A stretch of DNA of 35,836 bases from Coemansia sp. RSA 922 (lineage: Eukaryota; Kickxellomycota; Kickxellomycetes; Kickxellales; Kickxellaceae): NCBI GenBank assembly GCA_027577415.1, contig JANBQS010000104.1:1-35836 (forward strand), written 5' to 3'. The notes under the pieces were generated by a model. That model was not told where the DNA came from and did not search any database. It saw nothing but the letters and a program-made list of their open reading frames with translations. This document shows positions 1 through 9,302 of the stretch, one piece after another; position 1 is the stretch's first letter; each line of letters starts with the position of its first letter. The position numbers and the translations under genes are program-made.

Positions 1-1545
1 GACGATTATGCCGCGCATTACATTTTGCGTGACTGTGCGGACGATTCTACTCGTGAGGCTGTATACCGGGCGTGGCAGTATGGCTCGACTACGGCTGTCG
101 ATACGCTGGAAACCTTGCTTGAGCAGCGTCGAGCGTTATCGCATAGAGTTGGGTTTGAATCGTTTGGACATATGGCGTTGGAGGATAAAATGGCTAAATC
201 GCCTAGCCACGTCGACGAGTTTCTACGCGGTCTGGCGACTCAGGCACAGCCGCGATGGAACTCTGCCATAAACACGCTATACCAAATTAAGGCAAAGACA
301 CGGCAAGGACAACAGCAGATGTTCCCTTGGGACCGCGACTTTTGGATGAGTAAGCAGCAAATGGACAAGGGTGCGTTGCCTTCGCTCCACCCCTACTTTA
401 GTCTGGGTCGCGTCGTACTTGGGTTATCTCGTGTGTTCAAGAATCTCTACGGAGTGGAGTTGCGAGCAGCATCGCCGCAACCGGGCGAGATATGGCATCC
501 AGAGGTGCGCAAACTCGAAGTCATAGATGAGGACGGGAGACCTCTGGGTCTGATCTACTGCGATGTGTTTGCGCGCAGCAGCAAGGCCCACGTAGGAGCT
601 GCGCACTTTACAGCGAGGTGTGCGCGGCGCATAGACGACGATATTGAAGTATCAGCGGCAAGTGCTCCGCATTCGAGTCAGACTGTTGTTGAGCGCGACG
701 GACAGCGCTTCCAGCTACCCGTAGTTGTTCTGATCTGCGACTTCCCCGTACCTGCCGAGGGGTCGCCGTCCTTGTTGAGTTGGAGTAACGTCGAGACGAT
801 ATTCCACGAGATGGGGCATGCCATGCACTCGATGCTGGGCCAAAACGGCTTCCACAATGTCGCGGGTACGCGGTGTCCCGTGGATTTTGTCGAACTGCCG
901 TCGATTCTGATGGAGCACTTTGCCCGGTCTCCTCATGTTCTGTCGTTGTTCGCCTCGCATTACAAGACTGGGGCTCCGTTACCACTTGAATTAGTCACTA
1001 AGCATGCTGAGCGGCGACGGGAACATGCTGCGCTTGATTTGCATGCTCAGTTGTTCATGTCAGCACTTGACCAGCGCTACCACTCGCCTGTACTCGATCC
1101 CCTAGGCACTGGGGCTAAGGGCTGGTCGACCAGGTCGCTTGTTGAATTGCATAAGGATCCGATGTTCTCGGACGGACCTGGTGCATCGTTCTTTGGTCAT
1201 GTCAGTGATACGCAGTGGCAGTCAAGATTCACGCATCTGATCGGGTATGGCGCCTCGTACTACTCCTATCTGTTTGATCGCGTGTTGGCCGGCCAGATCT
1301 GGGACCAAGTATTCCTTGGTGATCAGTCGCAGCAGTTGCAAGCGACTGGGAACCCACTGAGTCGTCGAGCGGGTGAGAGATTCAAAACTGAAGTGCTTCG
1401 TTGGGGCGGTGGCCGTGATCCATGGCAGAGTCTAGCAGCAGTGCTGGATAATGGCAATATGCGTCATGGCGAGATAGACGCTGTGGCTCAAGGCAGCAAA
1501 TCGGCTATGCGAATTGTTGGTGGCTGGAAGTTGCCCGATATCTAG
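1..1545 (+). CDS. OCT1: Mitochondrial intermediate peptidase, 3' part (M3 metallopeptidase)
   Basis: The gene enters from the left edge: frame 1 is open from base 1 and ends at TAG 1543-1545, giving 514 residues without a start. M3 family zinc peptidases of this type remove an N-terminal octapeptide from imported proteins in the mitochondrial matrix. The zinc site HEMGH lies at 805-819, and the third ligand Glu is codon 892-894, 25 residues further, as expected for M3 enzymes. The following segment FHNVAGTRCPVDFVELPS is typical of the intermediate peptidase rather than of thimet oligopeptidase. Family members are about 750-800 residues, so roughly the C-terminal two thirds is here, and no intron is visible in it. 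It converges on the TPR gene with only 82 bp between the two stops. Confidence 0.93.
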   Translation, partial: DDYAAHYILRDCADDSTREAVYRAWQYGSTTAVDTLETLLEQRRALSHRVGFESFGHMALEDKMAKSPSHVDEFLRGLATQAQPRWNSAINTLYQIKAKTRQGQQQMFPWDRDFWMSKQQMDKGALPSLHPYFSLGRVVLGLSRVFKNLYGVELRAASPQPGEIWHPEVRKLEVIDEDGRPLGLIYCDVFARSSKAHVGAAHFTARCARRIDDDIEVSAASAPHSSQTVVERDGQRFQLPVVVLICDFPVPAEGSPSLLSWSNVETIFHEMGHAMHSMLGQNGFHNVAGTRCPVDFVELPSILMEHFARSPHVLSLFASHYKTGAPLPLELVTKHAERRREHAALDLHAQLFMSALDQRYHSPVLDPLGTGAKGWSTRSLVELHKDPMFSDGPGASFFGHVSDTQWQSRFTHLIGYGASYYSYLFDRVLAGQIWDQVFLGDQSQQLQATGNPLSRRAGERFKTEVLRWGGGRDPWQSLAAVLDNGNMRHGEIDAVAQGSKSAMRIVGGWKLPDI

Positions 1546-1627
1546 AAATATTTTATATAAATAAATGAATGCGATGTATTGCTATTTAATTTGTCGATGA
1601 TGTGGATGTTTTTTTTATGGCTTATTT

Positions 1628-2725
1628 CTAGTCGCGTTGAGTCACAAACCACCACACGACAGCTACGCCGACAGCCGCTGCCGCCAACTCCATTGCTGTA
1701 TTAATGACATCTGCACGTGTCACCTTCAGCTTGATCTTTCTAGGCGTGCGACAACCATCATCATCGCAGTACTCTTCATCGCTATCGACGTCCTCGACGG
1801 CACGCTTATTGTCGTTGTCGTTCCCACTATCATCAGCCTTTTGCTGCTCAGGCTGCTCGGGCTCCTTGTCCTTGGCGGGCTTGCGGCGACGAAGACGGGA
1901 CTCAACATACTCGACACGCGATTCGACTTCATCCAGCAACGCCTTGATCTGAGTATTCCCGGGCTCCATCTTTGCGGCCTGACGCAGAACGACCAATGCT
2001 TGCTCGATCTTGCTCTCGCCACTAAGTATCATACCCTTCATATAATATCCCTTGACCCAATCCGGTTCGAGGGCGATACACTGCTCTGCGTGCTTGAGCG
2101 CTTGCGACCACCTTCTGAGCTTAATCAACGTCATGCAAGTGTTGCTATGTAACTTGGCGTTATACATATCGTATCCGAGTCCGTTCTTGTAAAACTCGAG
2201 CGCTAATGTCCAGTTTTCCTTTCTATACTCGGCGTTCCCCTTTTCCTTCCATTCTTCAGCGGTCTGACGCTCCTTCTCCACCATATCCTCTGCCGCCTCG
2301 TCCCCGTCATCATCGACCCGGTTTCGTCCCAACTTGTGCTCAATAGCGTTCTTGCGCATCAACGAGCTCTTGGCGCTATCCAAGTTGCCCAACTCCTTGT
2401 GCGCCTTGGCCATGCGCATTAGGGCTAGGGAATGTACCGTCGTGCAGCTCTCTTCTTCATGACCGTTGATATCAGAGTTTAGAAACATTAGCACTTTTTC
2501 GCAGTCTTCCAACACGCCTTCGTACTTTTTCAACTGGAGTCGGCACGTCGCCCGAGACAGTAGAGGTAGTGGAGATTGCACGGAGAGCGAACATAGTAGG
2601 TCGAATTTCTCGAGCGCACTGTCAAAGTCTTTCTCTTTTAGACATTCTTGCGCCTCGGCTAGAACCAGCGTAGGATCGATTGGCGGCAGCTCTGGCTCCT
2701 TTTTCATAAACGAAAACATGCTCAT
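1628..2725 (-). CDS. Tail-anchored TPR protein with a partial Hsp90/Hsp70 carboxylate clamp
   Basis: A 365-residue protein if the ATG at 2725 is used. The frame is open to 2827, but the extra 34 residues are encoded by the A/T-run promoter and look untranslated. Residues about 18-130 form a first TPR-like region and about 153-275 a second that resembles co-chaperone TPRs. There the two-carrier clamp is partly visible: K160 and N164 in WKEKGN, N195 in HSN and K225 in KGYYM. The usual Arg four residues after the Lys is M229. A highly acidic and basic linker (residues 280-335) follows, then a hydrophobic segment (about 338-361) ending VTQRD at the C-terminus, which suggests a tail anchor in the ER or mitochondrial outer membrane. 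Function is inferred as a membrane-bound chaperone adaptor; I do not recognise a named orthologue. Confidence 0.82.
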   Translation of the reverse strand: MSMFSFMKKEPELPPIDPTLVLAEAQECLKEKDFDSALEKFDLLCSLSVQSPLPLLSRATCRLQLKKYEGVLEDCEKVLMFLNSDINGHEEESCTTVHSLALMRMAKAHKELGNLDSAKSSLMRKNAIEHKLGRNRVDDDGDEAAEDMVEKERQTAEEWKEKGNAEYRKENWTLALEFYKNGLGYDMYNAKLHSNTCMTLIKLRRWSQALKHAEQCIALEPDWVKGYYMKGMILSGESKIEQALVVLRQAAKMEPGNTQIKALLDEVESRVEYVESRLRRRKPAKDKEPEQPEQQKADDSGNDNDNKRAVEDVDSDEEYCDDDGCRTPRKIKLKVTRADVINTAMELAAAAVGVAVVWWFVTQRD

Positions 2726-2948
2726 CTTCCAAACAAAAAAAAAAAAATTATAATACGACTTTTTTTTAAAGAAAAAAGAGAATACAAGAGGAAAAAGAGA
2801 CAAGCGTAAGATCATGGTCTCTTTCACATCTGTAATCTCCGCACTTTGACCAAGCCACTATTTTTAGCCACATTGCCAAAGAGTCCTTAGCTTTTCATGT
2901 CTGATGAATATATAATTGAGAGATAAAGGAGTAAAAGCACAGATCATT

Positions 2949-3310
2949 CTATTCGTCTTTGAGGAAAGGTGGCCGTCCTCCGATCTGGGCGCCAGGAAGA
3001 TCCTTGAGATAACGCTCAACGAGTTCCCGACAGTTCTGCATGTGGTTTACGCTCTCGCGGTGGTAGCACTCTGTAAGCTTTTCGCGAACGATACGCAGCT
3101 TCATAATCTTTACCCACTGGTCGCGAACGAGACGGTCCCTGTTATCAAACAGCTCTATAGTATAGCAAGCATTTTTAAAAAGTGTTAGTCTTTGGTTGTT
3201 GCTTATCTATTTCGGTCTCTGAGATTTCGACAAATGCATTGAAACTTACCGGCACGGTCGGCTGTGTAGAGGTTCTCGCGTGTCGCCTTGACTGCGCCCT
3301 TTTCTGCCAT
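2949..3310 (-). CDS. NDUFB10: Complex I accessory subunit, NDUFB10 / fungal 12-kDa type (spliced)
   Basis: Two exons give 88 residues. Exon 1 is 3310-3250 (ATG to the first base of codon 21) and exon 2 is 3154-2949 (stop TAG 2951-2949). The 95-bp intron starts GTAAGT (3249-3244), ends AG (3156-3155) and has a CTAAC branch site at 3188-3184; the phases join cleanly. The protein begins MAEKGAVKAT and contains RLVRDQWVKIMKLRIVRE, followed by CYHRESVNHMQNC and RYLKDL. This is the pattern of the fungal 12-kDa subunit of NADH:ubiquinone oxidoreductase, a membrane-arm subunit of mitochondrial complex I. The two cysteines 12 residues apart agree with intermembrane-space oxidation. It is divergent from FCF2 across 269 bp and lies 223 bp upstream of the TPR gene on the same strand. 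Confidence 0.85.
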
Positions 3311-3579
3311 TGTAATATATGGTGTAAATGTGTGGATTGAGGTAAGGGTGACAAAATCGAATTGACAAAGGACACAAAAAAGGGGCGAATTGGCTGGCGA
3401 AAGTTCATCTAGATACCCCATCACAAATTTGATGATCAGCTTGATCCCGATTAAATGCTCTATAAAAAATATCTGCTGGCTTGCTTTACTTTTTCAGCTC
3501 TTTTTTTTCTTCTTCAATTGGCTTTCATTTCTGTCGTCGTCTTGTATTTTCTATCACACCATATTTATATATTTTTTGA
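3311..3579. promoter_or_regulatory. Shared promoter region of the NDUFB10-like gene and FCF2
   Basis: These 269 bp separate two divergent ATGs. A T-rich, pyrimidine-biased stretch (3487-3535) precedes FCF2, as upstream of several other genes here. I see no clear TATA box on the NDUFB10 side. Bidirectional use is inferred from the layout. Confidence 0.55.
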
Positions 3580-4314
3580 ATGACCTTTGACGATAGTGAG
3601 CTCGAGCTCTTGCTCAGCCAAGCCAAAGAGTCACTCGCCCAAAAAGAAGAGCAGCTGAAGCAGGAAAAGCTAACCAATGACGCGGGCAACGGCGCGACCA
3701 AGTCGACGAAACAGGTGTCAGCTCTATCCGTACCAATGCGACTGGAGACCGGTTCCAACGACCACTCATCTCCATTTATCAAGATGAACAACAAGTCGGG
3801 GGTTGCCAAACTCGACATCAAAAGCCTAAACAAAGTCGCGCCTGAATACAAGGAGAAGGAGGACCCGACCATAAAGCGCGCCACGCGTAGCGAGATCACA
3901 AAGGACAAGGAGGAAACCGCGGGTAAAAAGTGGTTTGGAATGAAGGCACCTGTCCTAACTCCCGAACTCAAAAACGACTTGCGAGTTCTCCAGTTGCGTA
4001 ACGTTCTCGACCCCAAGCGATTCTACAAGAAGGATGCTAGCGCAAAGAAGATCCCAAAGTACTTTGAAGTCGGTACTATTATCGAGGGCCCTACAGAGTT
4101 CTATTCGAGCAGGCTGACGAAGAAGGAGCGGAAAACTACATTGGTCGATGAGCTTTTGGCTGACAAGCAAGCGAGAGACTACTTTAAGCGCAAGGTTAAC
4201 GAAATTCACGCTCATAATAACAGTGGCGGCAAGAATTGGTACAAGAAGACGACTGCGGCCGCCAAGGGCGGGAACTCAAAGACCGGACACAAGGCTAAGC
4301 GCCAGCGCAAGTAG
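3580..4314 (+). CDS. FCF2: Fcf2-family pre-rRNA processing factor
   Basis: A 244-residue single-exon gene. Fcf2 proteins are nucleolar components of the small-subunit processome, needed for early cleavages that release 18S rRNA. The Fcf2 domain occupies about residues 112-205: it begins KKWFGMKAPVLTPELKNDL, continues with RNVLDPKRFYKK and ends with the segment FEVGTIIEGPTEFYSSRLTK and KERKTTLVDELL. The N-terminus (about 1-30) is a charged, Gln/Glu-rich helix, the middle is low in complexity, and the C-terminus is a Lys/Arg-rich tail ending KAKRQRK, suited to nucleolar targeting and RNA contact. The ATG at 3580 is the first in frame after the T-rich promoter. It converges with small gene A. 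Confidence 0.9.
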   Translation: MTFDDSELELLLSQAKESLAQKEEQLKQEKLTNDAGNGATKSTKQVSALSVPMRLETGSNDHSSPFIKMNNKSGVAKLDIKSLNKVAPEYKEKEDPTIKRATRSEITKDKEETAGKKWFGMKAPVLTPELKNDLRVLQLRNVLDPKRFYKKDASAKKIPKYFEVGTIIEGPTEFYSSRLTKKERKTTLVDELLADKQARDYFKRKVNEIHAHNNSGGKNWYKKTTAAAKGGNSKTGHKAKRQRK

Positions 4315-4359
4315 CACAAGTTTACAACATAGGGTGTATGCAATTATATTGTCAAAATG

Positions 4360-4365
4360 TTTATT
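4360..4365 (-). terminator. Poly(A) signal of small gene A
   Basis: AATAAA on the minus strand, 161 bp past the stop. It sits in a 3' block (sense TATATTCAATAAA with a pyrimidine-rich lead) that also follows copies B, C and D at similar distances. Confidence 0.6.
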
Positions 4366-4526
4366 GAATATAGAGTGAAACTATTGTTGAAAAAAATGTT
4401 GCAAGTGATACTACTCTTGCCCAATTTAGTTACTATGGATGTGTGTCGACAACCCCAAGAGGGTCCAGGGCGTGATGTCAATGTCTACAAAGTTGTGCTT
4501 GCTAATCCAGCACTTATAAGTGGTGC

Positions 4527-4781
4527 TTACTTCTTGACGAGGCTAATTGAAACCGAAAACCTATTGTCTCCAGCGACGTTAGTGTCAGAAATGCCGAACC
4601 TGACTTCAAACAGGGGGTCGGTCATGATTTCATAGGACTCACCAACCTTAAAAGCATCGGGATATGTTAAATTACTAATTGCACCCATTTTGTTAATATG
4701 AACCTTTGCATTATCCATGGCGCCTTCTATAGTAGCACCATAGACAATGGCATTGTGCGAGGGAGTGAGATAGTTATCCAT
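4527..4781 (-). CDS. Small DSxVxGD-family protein, copy A
   Basis: An 84-residue protein that I do not recognise. It is one of four related genes in this window (B 7884-8141, C 25731-25985, D 27255-27524). The shared part is the C-terminus, here ISDTNVAGDNRFSVSIS, plus a predicted helix near residues 17-32 following AIVYG. By eye the layout is strand, helix, then two or more strands; there is no signal peptide or membrane segment. It has a TATA box (TATAAAAAGG, 4901-4892) 120 bp upstream. The leader and the first 15 codons match copy C closely (both begin MD..LT.S..AIVYG), but the middle is strongly diverged. The divergent partner is the damaged gene at 6322-6992. Coding status rests on the conserved motif and frame in four copies. 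Confidence 0.75.
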   Translation of the reverse strand: MDNYLTPSHNAIVYGATIEGAMDNAKVHINKMGAISNLTYPDAFKVGESYEIMTDPLFEVRFGISDTNVAGDNRFSVSISLVKK

Positions 4782-6321
4782 ATTGAATTATTCTGGTACT
4801 TGTGAGTGTCAAATGAGAGCTGCTAAAGATGGGATGAGAAGAGTGTATGTGGATGGAGAGAAAATGTTGAAATTGGGCGCTTCTCCTTCGTCCTTTTTAT
4901 ACGGTAGAGTGAATAGGCAAAAAAAGGCGAGAGTAGAACAAAACCGCACTGACAACAGGCTAAAAACTTGGCTACGTATCACATCATCATTAATCAGCTG
5001 TAACACCTTTGAACTAGCAAAGTTGAACTAGTTGCAAAGACGATTTTCTTTGCAGAAAGGAGAGAGCAAGGCAAAAGACGTCAGCCATGACAGACTCTTA
5101 CGCCATTCTCCAGTGTGATGCTTGATGACCTAACTAGGTTTACTAGCCTTTGCTAGTTCATTATGTCTTGTTTTCGTCACAGGCTGAAGACTCTTTTTAA
5201 AAGGCAAAAGAGAAACTAAGCTGTAAGTAGGGGAAAACAAATTGGACGCCAAAGAAAAATGGGCATGGCAAAATCTCCACATTGAACGTAGTTTGTTGCA
5301 CCACAAAGAATGTCTTTGTTTTAATGCATTCCATTGCCACTAATGCCCAATGCTTTAGGCGAGAACATTGAGTACATCATTGTTATTGCTTTATTGCGTA
5401 GCTCAAGACCAAGCTAAGCAAAGCAAGAGGGGGAATGCAGGAATGACGTTTATAAAAGCTCCTAAAAGGGCTGGTTATTTCAGCTTAGCCCATTGCCGTT
5501 GTTCAACTGAGAACTATTTTTTTCTGCGGCGGCTACAATACCCAATAGCTTGGAAAATAGCAAAAGAAAGGGAATCAACTAGCGACACCCTGCCTATCCA
5601 ATTATATATTGATATATTAGTAATTGTCAATTACACGTAACATGTGCAACTATACTTTTACGGTTGCTTATGTGAAAAGTACACATTGGCTAAACCCGCT
5701 TAGGGAGAGGAAGTTGTGGATAGCCGGCCTCGTTAGCCTTATTCGCTACAATTGGCAGACAGCTGTGGACGATAACAATGATGTTGTTAATGTATCCAGA
5801 ACTATGCCTATCAGGGCGTAAATGTGTGTCGCAGTTATATAGAATATTTTCTTGCTGAGCTTAAAAGGCATACGTTTGCGTACACAAGTACCCCCTACAT
5901 CTATAATAAATAATTAAATCAAAAGACGCCACTGTCGCTTACCTTAGCTGCACGCCTCTTTTTCGCTAGCCTAATTTGGCGGTCGTGGTGGGCTTGACAA
6001 GCGATGCCATTGTCCTGTACCCCAACATCCTGGCCCTTTTTTTGTTGTCCATGTGGGCTTTGCTAGCAAAAGTTGTCACCGCAGCATACTCCCTGGCTGC
6101 CGAGTACATGCAGCGCCTACCTTCCTCTCTTCCTCCTCTCCTCTCCTTTTTGACAACTTTATCCTTCTTTTTTATACCTTCAAATACCCCTTTTCTATTA
6201 GCACATCCAACGCTGTATACCTCGCAGCTATTTCATTTCATTTTTTTTTTGTCATCTTATTTCATTTTTATTCTCTCCCACTGCTGAGCTCTTCTTCTCG
6301 CAGTCGTTTTTATTATTTCAC
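4782..6321. promoter_or_regulatory. Long intergenic region of divergent pair A, conserved with pairs B and C
   Basis: About 1.5 kb lies between the two divergent starts and contains no convincing gene. Several blocks match the regions upstream of copies B and C in the same order and orientation relative to the small gene: 5080-5125 matches 8410-8465 and, inverted, 25400-25445; 5155-5215 matches 8490-8550. Block 5720-5770 (GCCTCGTTAGCC) matches 8930-8980, and 5928-5950 matches 9005-9025. The similarity therefore runs most of the way to the partner gene. A pyrimidine-rich stretch (6120-6300) precedes the partner ATG. Confidence 0.6.
4892..4901 (-). promoter_or_regulatory. TATA box of small gene A
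   Basis: TATAAAAAGG on the minus strand, 120 bp before the ATG. Just downstream are GGAGAAGCGCCCAA and CTCTCCATCCAC, both shared with copy C at the same spacing. Confidence 0.65.
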
Positions 6322-6992
6322 ATGGCTACTTCAACAAGCAGTTTCATAGATCACGTCCGATGCCTCATTTTCTAAGGCGAGGGGTCTGGTGAAGTACTGT
6401 TTAGGGATGCACAGGCCACCTTGCAGATGCTTGACCTGAAAGTCGAAGGGTTGCAGTTAAAGGTTGCCTTATTGACTAACATGCGTCCTAGCCTGGCAGA
6501 CTTAGTGGATATAATGGCAGTCAGGTATGCTATCCCGATGTTGCCGAGTCCAATTTTCCCCCTCCTTCTGCTTTGGAATATGTCGCAACAACCCCTCCTG
6601 GAGCCTATGTGTTGGAGTCGACTGATTCTTCATCTTTCACAAGTAGCCCAGCGCTAACGCATGTTTCAGAGACTCCAAGCCCCATTGCAGGACGCCCTGC
6701 ATTTCGTACCCCTATTCCTCGTCGACTCTATCAGCCTCTCGTGCTTCAGTATAGTTCTTCCGCAGCTGTGGATAAGGAGAATGTTGTTGATACCCACGAT
6801 AAGGCGTCACCTCATTATCTACCACACAAACGCCCCCGGCTTGATTCACAGGGAGACAATAACAACAAACATCCACCAGGTGACCATAACAACAAAGCTA
6901 TTTCCGGCACAGCGGCTCTAGTTTGTAGGCAGTTCCTCACCCTACCTTTGCTCCTTGTCAATTACAAGAGCAACCTTGCAAAGAAAAAGTAG
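6322..6992 (+). pseudogene. Damaged partner gene of pair A (helical N-terminus, disordered C-terminus)
   Basis: From ATG 6322 the frame reads MATSTSSFIDHVRCLIF and then hits TAA at 6373-6375. Reading through, the next 47 codons align without gaps to residues of the intact partner of pair C (24419-24865): FIDHVRCLI against FLDHISWLI and LADLVDIM against LSKLVDVM, 55 positions in all. The TAA stands where copy C has CAA (Gln). After about 6510 the coding-like signal moves to another frame, open from about 6495 to 6992, with Pro/Ser/Thr-rich sequence and basic runs such as HKRPRLDSQ. A CTAAC-like site is present nearby, so an intron could explain the frame change but not the stop. The RRQRLR tail of the other copies is not visible. 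Best read as a recently inactivated copy; stop-codon readthrough cannot be excluded. Confidence 0.5.
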
Positions 6993-7405
6993 GACCAATA
7001 CTACGCACCACACCACAGTCATATGTGGCAGATATGATCCAGATACACTCGCCAGCCTGCACATTGCCCAACGCAATTACCCAACACATAAAACTCACCC
7101 AACGACTAGCACTTACCAAAGGAAGATTGAAAATTAAAAAGTGTGAATGAATTTAAGAAACAAAAGGAAAAAAGACATTAGTAATTTCCTTCTTGGTTCT
7201 AGCCCAGGCAAGGATATAAATACTAGAGTATATGCTGTGATCATCATATTGTACTTTAAACACTGATATCAACAGGTGACATCAGAGACAGACAAGCATT
7301 AGTTTGATCACCGCAACAGCCTACTTTGATGTCTTGCCATTGATATGTTGACAAGAAATACCATGGATAGTCCAAGAATAGGAGTGATGACGATGATAGC
7401 AGTAA
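6993..7405. other. Intergenic region without a recognised gene
   Basis: AT-rich sequence between the damaged partner gene and the fragment at 7406. Stops are frequent in all frames. A TATA-like ATATAAATA occurs at about 7213-7221 with no convincing reading frame behind it. Confidence 0.4.
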
Positions 7406-7660
7406 GGATGGCTGGCCGAGATGGGGCCCATGTTCTTTAGCTTGTGCGAGGCTGGTGCAAGTCGCAAGAAACACGCCGACTTGCACCAGGCTAAAATGGA
7501 ATCAGAGTTCCAGCTGGCTCAGGAAGAAGAGGCTGCGAGGGCTGCCGCCGAGCGTCTGCGTGCTCAGAGCCGTAGTGCGTCTAGGTCGCAGATTGCCACA
7601 CCTGGCGGTGCCAACAGTATACCTCGATTCAAAACGCCTCATCGGTGCACCAACTTGTAG
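7406..7660 (+). pseudogene. Coding-like fragment, C-terminal end of an unidentified protein
   Basis: This frame opens after TAA 7403-7405 and has an ATG at 7421. It encodes about 80 residues with normal-looking protein composition: a charged helix (KHADLHQAKMESEFQLAQEE, then an Ala/Arg-rich continuation), a Ser/Arg stretch (RAQSRSASRSQIATPGG) and the end IPRFKTPHRCTNL. Higher G/C content than the flanks supports coding origin. The sequence upstream is full of stops, so this is either the last exon of a spliced gene or a leftover of a larger one. I do not recognise the family, and it does not resemble the other accessory proteins here. Confidence 0.3.
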
Positions 7661-7710
7661 TGCTTGTAATATGATAAAACACATGTGTAAATAAAAAAAT
7701 TTAGAGTAAA

Positions 7711-7716
7711 TTTATT
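7711..7716 (-). terminator. Poly(A) signal of small gene B
   Basis: AATAAA on the minus strand within sense TATATCCAATAAATTTACTC, the same 3' block as behind copies A, C and D. Confidence 0.55.
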
Positions 7717-7883
7717 GGATATAAAGTGAGACCACACTAAGAATATAGACGTAGTTTTTGCCTGATGAGCCTCGTTTAGAAACCTGGTTGAGTTCATGAG
7801 CGACTCCATATATCTTTGCAATATTGGCATTAGTGGCGAGTCAGCTTACCATTTTTAGGCTAAGAACCAGTGGAACTCTCGAC

Positions 7884-8141
7884 CTACTTCCTGCTGATAC
7901 TAATAGTAATAGTATACCTGTCATCACCATTGACATTAGAGTCTACAATGTTGAGGTCCACATTTAAATATTCAAGCATGCTGGGTTCATACCCAATATC
8001 AAACGCGTAACAATCAGTTCTCATAGCTATGTACTTAATGAGGCCAGGCATCAGTGCATCGATAGTTGGCTTTATTTTCTCCACTGCAGCTTCTAGCGAA
8101 GGGAAAAAAAGAGAAAGATGAGGTATGACAAAGTTGCTCAT
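7884..8141 (-). CDS. Small DSxVxGD-family protein, copy B
   Basis: An 85-residue protein, the most divergent of the four copies. Its N-terminal half (MSNFVIPHLSLFFPSLEAAV) has little in common with A, C and D. The C-terminus, VDSNVNGDDRYTITIS, is clearly the family motif and is almost the same as in copy C. The TATA box (8237-8228), the element GGAGCAGCGCCCACTTTTT behind it and the AATAAA block past the stop are conserved, so the gene sits in an intact family cassette. Its divergent partner is the RRQRLR-tail gene at 9422, 1.28 kb away. No domain is recognised. The contrast between a preserved cassette and a changed N-terminus points to rapid protein change or replacement of the 5' coding part. 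Confidence 0.7.
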   Translation of the reverse strand: MSNFVIPHLSLFFPSLEAAVEKIKPTIDALMPGLIKYIAMRTDCYAFDIGYEPSMLEYLNVDLNIVDSNVNGDDRYTITISISRK

Positions 8142-8227
8142 TTATTAATTCCTTAATGGTGGGATGAAAGAAAGTGTAGTGAATGGAAAACCAATTTTTG
8201 AGAAAAAGTGGGCGCTGCTCCAGCGCT

Positions 8228-8237
8228 CCTTTTTATA
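8228..8237 (-). promoter_or_regulatory. TATA box of small gene B
   Basis: TATAAAAAGG on the minus strand, 96 bp before the ATG. It is followed at once by GCGCTGGAGCAGCGCCCAC, whose inner part is shared with copies C and D. Confidence 0.65.
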
Positions 8238-9302
8238 TCTAGAGAGTACCGACAAGAAAGGGAAAAAAGAGCAAAACTGCAGTGTCAATTTTACTACCCG
8301 GGTGTATAGCGTAGGGACACTAGTTGGCTGCAACACTTTTTGCAAGCAGCAGTTTTGCATTATTCCCTTCAATCATTTTATTTGTAAAAAGGGCGAGAAC
8401 AAGGCAGAAGATGTCAACCATGACATATGTGTACGTCAATTTCAAGCACGATGCAGAATGAATTAACCCTACTGGCCAGCCTTTACTGGCACAACATGTT
8501 GGTTTCGTCATAAGCAGATGAGTCCTTTTAAAAAAGGCCAAAGAATCGCTTAGCAATAAGAGCAAGTGGAAAAGGAAGCATGTTTTGGATGTCAAAGAAA
8601 AAAAACAGACATGGAAAAGCCCACCTATTACGTGCTAGCAGTGCTAAGAACAGCATCATTGCTTTGTCGAATGTGTATGTCACTAGCACACAACTCCTTT
8701 AATGGCTAGAACATTGCGTATTTAATTGTAATAATGTCGAAGTGTAGCTTAGTGTCAAGCAAGGCCAGACAAGTGAAGAGTGTAATAATGTCGTCTTTCG
8801 AGCCACCCAAGCAAACTAATGCAAATGGCTAAAAAGAGCAATATATTCCTTTAGAATGGAACAAATTATAGCAGCGTAGCAAAGATCAGTCGGAAGATTT
8901 CTTTCAGTAGAAATTTCCTAACCACAGAGAGCCGCCTCGCTAGCCTTATATAATAGCCTCAGAAGTCATCTGTGGAGGCTAACATTGACGCTGGTAAAAA
9001 AAACAGGCGCCACTATTGTCTACCTTACATACAAACCTCCTTTGCTCATCCAGAGTTGTGGGGGTGTAGCAGAGCTGGAATGTCTGCAATTGTTTGTGTC
9101 CCAAATGCCTGACTTTCTCGTGTCTTTCTCGGCATCATGTTGCCCACTTTTCACACTCATGCAGTCCCCGGGTTGGGGCTGCATGAACCGAACAATTGAC
9201 GCGAGTTCACCAATCGCTCGTGACAGGAAGGGGGTAATGGATTTTTAGGAAGGTGGCTTTTCCTGTGGGGTTGTCACAACGAAAGGTACTCGTTCGCCCA
9301 GA

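Noticed and set aside
2916..3188. Open frame of 90 codons on the plus strand
   Set aside because: It is the antisense of exon 2 of the complex I gene; the minus strand gives a recognisable protein with proper splice sites.
5976..6349. Hydrophobic frames of about 100 codons
   Set aside because: Composition reflects the T- and C-rich promoter of the partner gene of pair A; no family resemblance and overlapping alternatives in two frames.
8985..9248. Open frame of 87 codons between pair B genes
   Set aside because: It starts at a non-ATG codon inside the conserved intergenic region, and the matching segment of pair A is not open in that frame.
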